From: an uncultured Fidelibacterota bacterium
GTDB taxonomy: Bacteria; Fidelibacterota; Marinisomatia; Marinisomatales; UBA1611
Direction of reading: 5' to 3'
Assembly (NCBI GenBank): GCA_913043235.1
Contig: CAJWLO010000023.1
Span: 1 to 37,823, forward strand
Length of the DNA: 37,823 nt
Of this stretch, positions 34,056 to 37,823 are shown one piece after another. The number at the start of each line of letters is the position of its first letter. The first letter of the stretch is position 1. Made by a program: the position numbers and the translations under genes. The notes under the pieces were generated by a model. It searched no databases. It saw only the letters and a program-made list of their open reading frames with translations, and was not told where the DNA came from.

Positions 34056-34106
34056 TATAATTAAAGAATGGTCTGAAATAATTCTCATCGAAGCTAACAA
34101 TAAAAG

Positions 34107-35789
34107 TCATTCTAGATAAAAACCAGATTTGATTTCACCTGATTCTAACAACTTCAGGTTTGGGTTTGGTGTCATCGTACACGGCAATGGGCAGTCGTCA
34201 CATTTTTTCCCATTTTCTGGAACTAACACTTTTAATCCTGATTTAGTAACATAAATAAATGATTTTGGATCATTTGGTACGTTTTTAGAATATTCTAGCA
34301 CAATAAGATCTTTTTCTGATCCAAGAGAATCAACGGTATGTAGTGAAAAAGCAAAAAGAACCAAAGATAGAGGTAATAACACAAGTATTTTTCTTGGGAA
34401 TAAATCTTTTATTGCAAAATTAATCATACCTGCGCCAAGCCACCAGAAAGCAAAACTCGAGAACCTAGAGTCAGGTGCATGAAAATACCACATAAATAGC
34501 TGTACTATTGGAGGTAATAAAAATATCCCTAGTTTGGCCCAGATTTCTCGTTTCCTATGTAATATATAAATTAATCCTACTATAGCCAAAGCAAGCGGAT
34601 ACAATGTTTCTATCCTTCGATGCTGTACAATTAGTCGTGATTTGATCCATGCCTTCTTCACTTTCTCAATTTCTTTAAGATCTGTTTCTCCCTTTCTGAT
34701 ACCTTTTGCCCAATTAGAAAGGTCCTTTGAGTAATTCATGACTTCATCTCTATCCATCTTCCATTTTACAGGTACAGAAATGTACTCAAGTGGATATAGC
34801 GGGTATCCTGTTAATATAATATTCCTTTGAATCTGAAGTGAAAAAGCAAGGATGGTTAAGAGTATAGTCAATTTGTATTTTTTTAATACAATTCGAATTT
34901 CCCGAAAGTAAAAAATGAATAGTACAATAATGGAAAGCACTGTAGTAGGAAGAAAACTTATTTTTGATGAAAAACCCAAAAAGAGACAGATTAATATAAT
35001 ATTAATATTTTTCTCACCATCAAAAAACATCCTGAAAATTTCTATCGCAAGAATGGAACCATAAATAAATATAGAAAGGTCTGTACTCAATCCTGGATGC
35101 ATATAGAAACAGTTATGAATATGGATAGGTATGAACATCAACTTCATTATATCGGAGGTATATGAGTTTTTCTTTTGAATAAAAATATTGGAAACCGGCA
35201 TGATAAAAAAATAAAGGAATCCCAATGCTAGCAAATAGCCATTGAAATTCCAGAATGACCGGGAAATGAATGGAAAGTGATCTGAAAATGACAAATAGAG
35301 AAAATGGCTACTATCCAATCCATAACATATAAATAAATTTCCTAAGCCTTTAATAAGAGGATATTCTTGTGCCCACTTTACTTTTTGAAGATAATACATA
35401 GGTTCATATTTCAAATCAGATATGGCAAGATTCGATATCCAAAAAATAAAACCTAGTTGTAAAATAATTATAATAATACGAGGAAGAGAAAAAAATACCT
35501 TTATAAAAGCTATTAACCCTTGCCTGTTAATTATATAAATAGAGGGCAGGGATACCAGGCCCACTAATAAGAAGGATAACTGATTAATTGGAAGAAATAT
35601 GTTCCATATTGCCAGACAAATATATATAAAAAACAAACCATAAATATTTAATTCAACTAGATCCGCGATATGAGGTTTTTTATTTAAAAAATAATTTTGA
35701 TAAAAAATACCAAATAATGAAAAATAGAATAAATAGAGAATAATATCAATTGCATTTAATATAGTATAATGAAGTAGATCAATATCCAT
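34107..35789 (-). CDS. Large multi-spanning membrane protein, LIC_10190-like, possible GT-C glycosyltransferase or polymerase
   Basis: A 560-residue protein with about 10-12 hydrophobic segments. A conserved-looking periplasmic loop near 135-170 reads KVKWAQEYPLIKGLGNLFI and then LDSSHFLYLSF. GYPLYPLEYI near 332-341 and a soluble C-terminal tail with CDDCPLPCT follow. These recall the uncharacterised LIC_10190 membrane family found in polysaccharide loci. Proteins of this shape are often lipid-linked-sugar transferases or O-antigen polymerases, but I see no proof of catalysis here. It is AT-rich (13 of 60 G+C in the line at 34981). It lies 51 bases upstream of the Wzi-like gene on the same strand. 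Confidence 0.75.
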   Translation of the reverse strand: MDIDLLHYTILNAIDIILYLFYFSLFGIFYQNYFLNKKPHIADLVELNIYGLFFIYICLAIWNIFLPINQLSFLLVGLVSLPSIYIINRQGLIAFIKVFFSLPRIIIIILQLGFIFWISNLAISDLKYEPMYYLQKVKWAQEYPLIKGLGNLFICYGLDSSHFLYLSFSDHFPFISRSFWNFNGYLLALGFLYFFIMPVSNIFIQKKNSYTSDIMKLMFIPIHIHNCFYMHPGLSTDLSIFIYGSILAIEIFRMFFDGEKNINIILICLFLGFSSKISFLPTTVLSIIVLFIFYFREIRIVLKKYKLTILLTILAFSLQIQRNIILTGYPLYPLEYISVPVKWKMDRDEVMNYSKDLSNWAKGIRKGETDLKEIEKVKKAWIKSRLIVQHRRIETLYPLALAIVGLIYILHRKREIWAKLGIFLLPPIVQLFMWYFHAPDSRFSSFAFWWLGAGMINFAIKDLFPRKILVLLPLSLVLFAFSLHTVDSLGSEKDLIVLEYSKNVPNDPKSFIYVTKSGLKVLVPENGKKCDDCPLPCTMTPNPNLKLLESGEIKSGFYLE

Positions 35790-35919
35790 TATTAGTATGG
35801 TATATAAAATAAAATCTTTTTATGAAATTAGGATATAAATATCAAGAAACTGCAACCAAAACAAAGTAGCACGATATTGTTATTTAGATAACAGACAAAC
35901 GTTTGTGGGGAAAATCTTA

Positions 35920-37029
35920 TCACATTATTTGGGAAAGTTTTTTCGTTACATATTGTATTTGGTAATCACCTAGACTTGGATACATTGGAAGTGACAGAAT
36001 AGTTTTTGATGCTTCTTCAGCATTGGGGAAATCACCTCTTTTATAGTTTAAAAACTTAAATGCTTTTTGCAAATGTACAGGTGTAGGGTAATGGATACCG
36101 GTTTCAATTCCACTCGCACTAAGTTTATTCATTACTTGATCTCTATTTTTTATTCTAATAACATATAAATGATAAACATGATCTGAATAATCCATTTTTA
36201 ATGGTAACTCTATATCATGATTTGATAATAATTCATGATATAGATTACTATGATTTATCCTTTTTTCATTCCAAATATCAAGATATTTCAATTTAATCCT
36301 CAAAATCGCTGCTTGCATTGAATCCAATCTACTGTTGTATCCAATAATAGAATGTTTATTTTTTTCTTTTTGACCAAGGTTCCTTAATATTTTTATTCTA
36401 CTTACAATTTCTTTATCGTTTGTAACAATGGCACCAGCATCACCATAAGCTCCTAAATTCTTTGAAGGATAAAAGCTAAAACATCCAATATTACCCATAG
36501 TCCCAGTTTTCTTACCTTTGTATAATGAACCATGAGATTGAGCTACATCTTCAATAACCTTAATATTATATTTTGCTGCAATTTCAATAATACTATCCAT
36601 ATCAACAGGTTGTCCATATAAATGGACGGGAATAATTGCTTTTGTATTCGTGGATATGGCATTTTCAATTAAATTAACTTGAATGTTATAACTTTTTGGA
36701 TCTATATCTACAAAAATGGGTTTTGCACCAGTGTAGATAATTGCTAATACTGTTGCAGAGTAAGTATTTGCAACAGTAATTACTTCATCTCCTTCACCTA
36801 TATTTAATGCACGCAGTGCAAGATGTAGTGCATCAGTGCCTGAGTTGACTCCAATTGAATGATTGATTCCTAAATATGAACTGAACTCATCTTCAAAATA
36901 GTCTACATCATCACCTAGAATAAACTGAGTATCATTTAAGACTTTTTTAATAGCATAATTAATCTCTTTAGATATAGATAAATATTCATTCTTTAATTCA
37001 AAAAATGGAACAATTGACCTGTCATGCAT
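35920..37029 (-). CDS. DegT-family sugar 3-aminotransferase (WbpE/FdtB/QdtB-like)
   Basis: Pyridoxal-phosphate enzyme that aminates a 3-keto sugar nucleotide. The 369-residue protein has [10 protein letters not shown] near 37-46, [16 protein letters not shown] at 60-75, [12 protein letters not shown] near 134-145, D161 and Q164 in [10 protein letters not shown], and the cofactor lysine K190 in [14 protein letters not shown]. The [11 protein letters not shown] form is typical of the WbpE/FdtB/QdtB branch, distinct from the other aminotransferase in this locus. An AAGGGA ribosome-binding site lies about 10 bases before the ATG. It is 13 bases after the glycosyltransferase gene. The product may be a 3-amino-uronic acid (with the WbpA-like enzyme) or a 3-amino-3,6-dideoxy sugar. 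The 130-base gap that follows shows nothing I can name. Confidence 0.92.
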   Translation of the reverse strand: MHDRSIVPFFELKNEYLSISKEINYAIKKVLNDTQFILGDDVDYFEDEFSSYLGINHSIGVNSGTDALHLALRALNIGEGDEVITVANTYSATVLAIIYTGAKPIFVDIDPKSYNIQVNLIENAISTNTKAIIPVHLYGQPVDMDSIIEIAAKYNIKVIEDVAQSHGSLYKGKKTGTMGNIGCFSFYPSKNLGAYGDAGAIVTNDKEIVSRIKILRNLGQKEKNKHSIIGYNSRLDSMQAAILRIKLKYLDIWNEKRINHSNLYHELLSNHDIELPLKMDYSDHVYHLYVIRIKNRDQVMNKLSASGIETGIHYPTPVHLQKAFKFLNYKRGDFPNAEEASKTILSLPMYPSLGDYQIQYVTKKLSQIM

Positions 37030-37042
37030 TTTTTTAAATCCC

Positions 37043-37792
37043 TTATTTTTTTATGCCAAGAGGAATTAAAATTAAAGGTCTCACAATACTCCACCAATCC
37101 TTGAAGGCTATCATTTTTGTATATCCAATATTTTTTTTTGGATAGTATTTAGTAACGGGAATTTCTTTGAACCTATATTTTAATATTATGACATAATAGT
37201 ATAAATATGGCTCTAGTTCATAGCGATTTAACCAATCCTGTTTTAAGTTGATTCTCTTATCATTTAAGATTGATGCTTTGAAAACCCTAGCACCATTAGT
37301 CCCATCAGTAATATTAGATAAAGTTACAATAGACATAAAGCACGAATAAATAATTGTGAAAAATGATCTATGAAAAGGATGATTTATCCTTTTCCCTTTT
37401 TTTAGCCATCTTGAGCCATGTACGTAATCATAATTATCTAGAATAAGGGTATTAAGCAACTTATATAACTCTTCGGGACAATCTTGATTGTCACCTGCTA
37501 ACTCGACGATTACGTCATAATTTTTTCCCAAACCGTATAGATAACCAGATCTGTAAGCAGCGCCAGCTCCTAGGTTTTTTTCATGGGATATAACGGTCGC
37601 ACCATTATCAATTGCTTCTTGAAGTGTATTATCAGTTGACGAATCATCAGTTACAACAATTTCATCTACATAGTTGGGTATTCGCCTAATGGTTTTACCA
37701 ATTTTCCCTTCTTCGTTGTATGCTGCTAATACAACTATAATTCTTTTATTTAGATAAATATTAACACCTAAATAATTTACCCATCCGTAAAT
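37043..37792 (-). CDS. Family-2 glycosyltransferase (DPM1-like), no canonical start codon in frame
   Basis: Transfers a sugar from a nucleotide donor, probably to a lipid or glycan. The reading frame is open from 37792 (249 codons), well upstream of the first usual start-type codon (TTG at 37531), which would remove the donor-binding half. The N-terminal core is [16 protein letters not shown], then [10 protein letters not shown] and [15 protein letters not shown], all classic for family 2. The acceptor-metal motif region reads [13 protein letters not shown], where the usual DxD first Asp is Ala. No ATG, GTG or TTG lies in frame between the upstream stop (37795-37793) and that core. A +1 frame ATG at 37784 would fit if one base were extra in the GGG run. 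The final 31 bases of the window lie beyond it. Confidence 0.85.
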   Translation of the reverse strand: MYGWVNYLGVNIYLNKRIIVVLAAYNEEGKIGKTIRRIPNYVDEIVVTDDSSTDNTLQEAIDNGATVISHEKNLGAGAAYRSGYLYGLGKNYDVIVELAGDNQDCPEELYKLLNTLILDNYDYVHGSRWLKKGKRINHPFHRSFFTIIYSCFMSIVTLSNITDGTNGARVFKASILNDKRINLKQDWLNRYELEPYLYYYVIILKYRFKEIPVTKYYPKKNIGYTKMIAFKDWWSIVRPLILIPLGIKK

Positions 37793-37823
37793 TTATTTTT
37801 TCAATAATAGTATTTTTTGATCT

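Noticed and set aside
31358-37029. The two DegT-family aminotransferases as a gene duplication or repeat.
   Set aside because: Their motifs place them in different branches (ANKNITTGGEGG versus [11 protein letters not shown]), and they share only general family residues.

Overview
The window carries about 35 protein-coding genes, one clear RNA regulator (a TPP riboswitch), and no tRNA, rRNA, insertion sequence, integrase or CRISPR array that I can see. Most genes lie on the minus strand in tight, often overlapping runs. The organism looks like a Gram-negative member of the Fibrobacterota-Chlorobiota-Bacteroidota side of the tree, possibly a Marinimicrobia (SAR406)-type marine bacterium. The reasons are a PorV-like outer-membrane barrel, a PorZ-like propeller protein with a FlgD/type IX-style C-terminal domain, a TonB receptor with an N-terminal carboxypeptidase-like domain, and moderate to low GC. 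The phylum is inference from gene content only.

Bases 1-15356 (minus strand) are mostly core genes. Reading in the direction of transcription from 15356 down: ffh, rpsP (with a long acidic tail), khpA, rimM, trmD, rplS and a rho-independent terminator; then an MFS transporter, selA, selB, mutS and a PorV-like barrel; then yicC, gmk, rpoZ, a family-4 uracil-DNA glycosylase and dnaB, which is cut by the window edge. The selA-selB pair shows that the organism should decode UGA as selenocysteine, although neither selC nor selD is here.

Bases 15357-25622 hold nutrient uptake and envelope genes. A TPP riboswitch sits directly before a TonB-dependent receptor, which makes the receptor a probable outer-membrane importer of thiamin or a precursor. 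Divergent from it are an OPT-family transporter and adenosine deaminase. They converge on a PorZ-like protein translationally coupled to an M50 site-2 protease, followed by two small exported proteins of unknown function whose 3' ends overlap.

Bases 25640-37823 begin with a semialdehyde dehydrogenase and a small membrane protein, then enter a surface-polysaccharide locus. It contains a UDP-GlcNAc 6-dehydrogenase-like enzyme, a membrane 4,6-dehydratase, a PglC-like phosphoglycosyl transferase, two different DegT-family sugar aminotransferases, a Wzi-like outer-membrane protein, a large multi-spanning membrane protein and a family-2 glycosyltransferase. Together they would make amino- and acidic sugars, load the first sugar on a polyprenyl carrier and build or anchor a capsule or O-antigen. 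Sampled lines fall from about 43-50% GC in the core genes to about 22-33% at the far end of this locus, consistent with a variable, possibly acquired region. The most notable observations are the TPP-controlled receptor with its ribosome-binding site inside the riboswitch, the acidic S16 tail, the PorZ/M50 coupling and a glycosyltransferase with no usual start codon.
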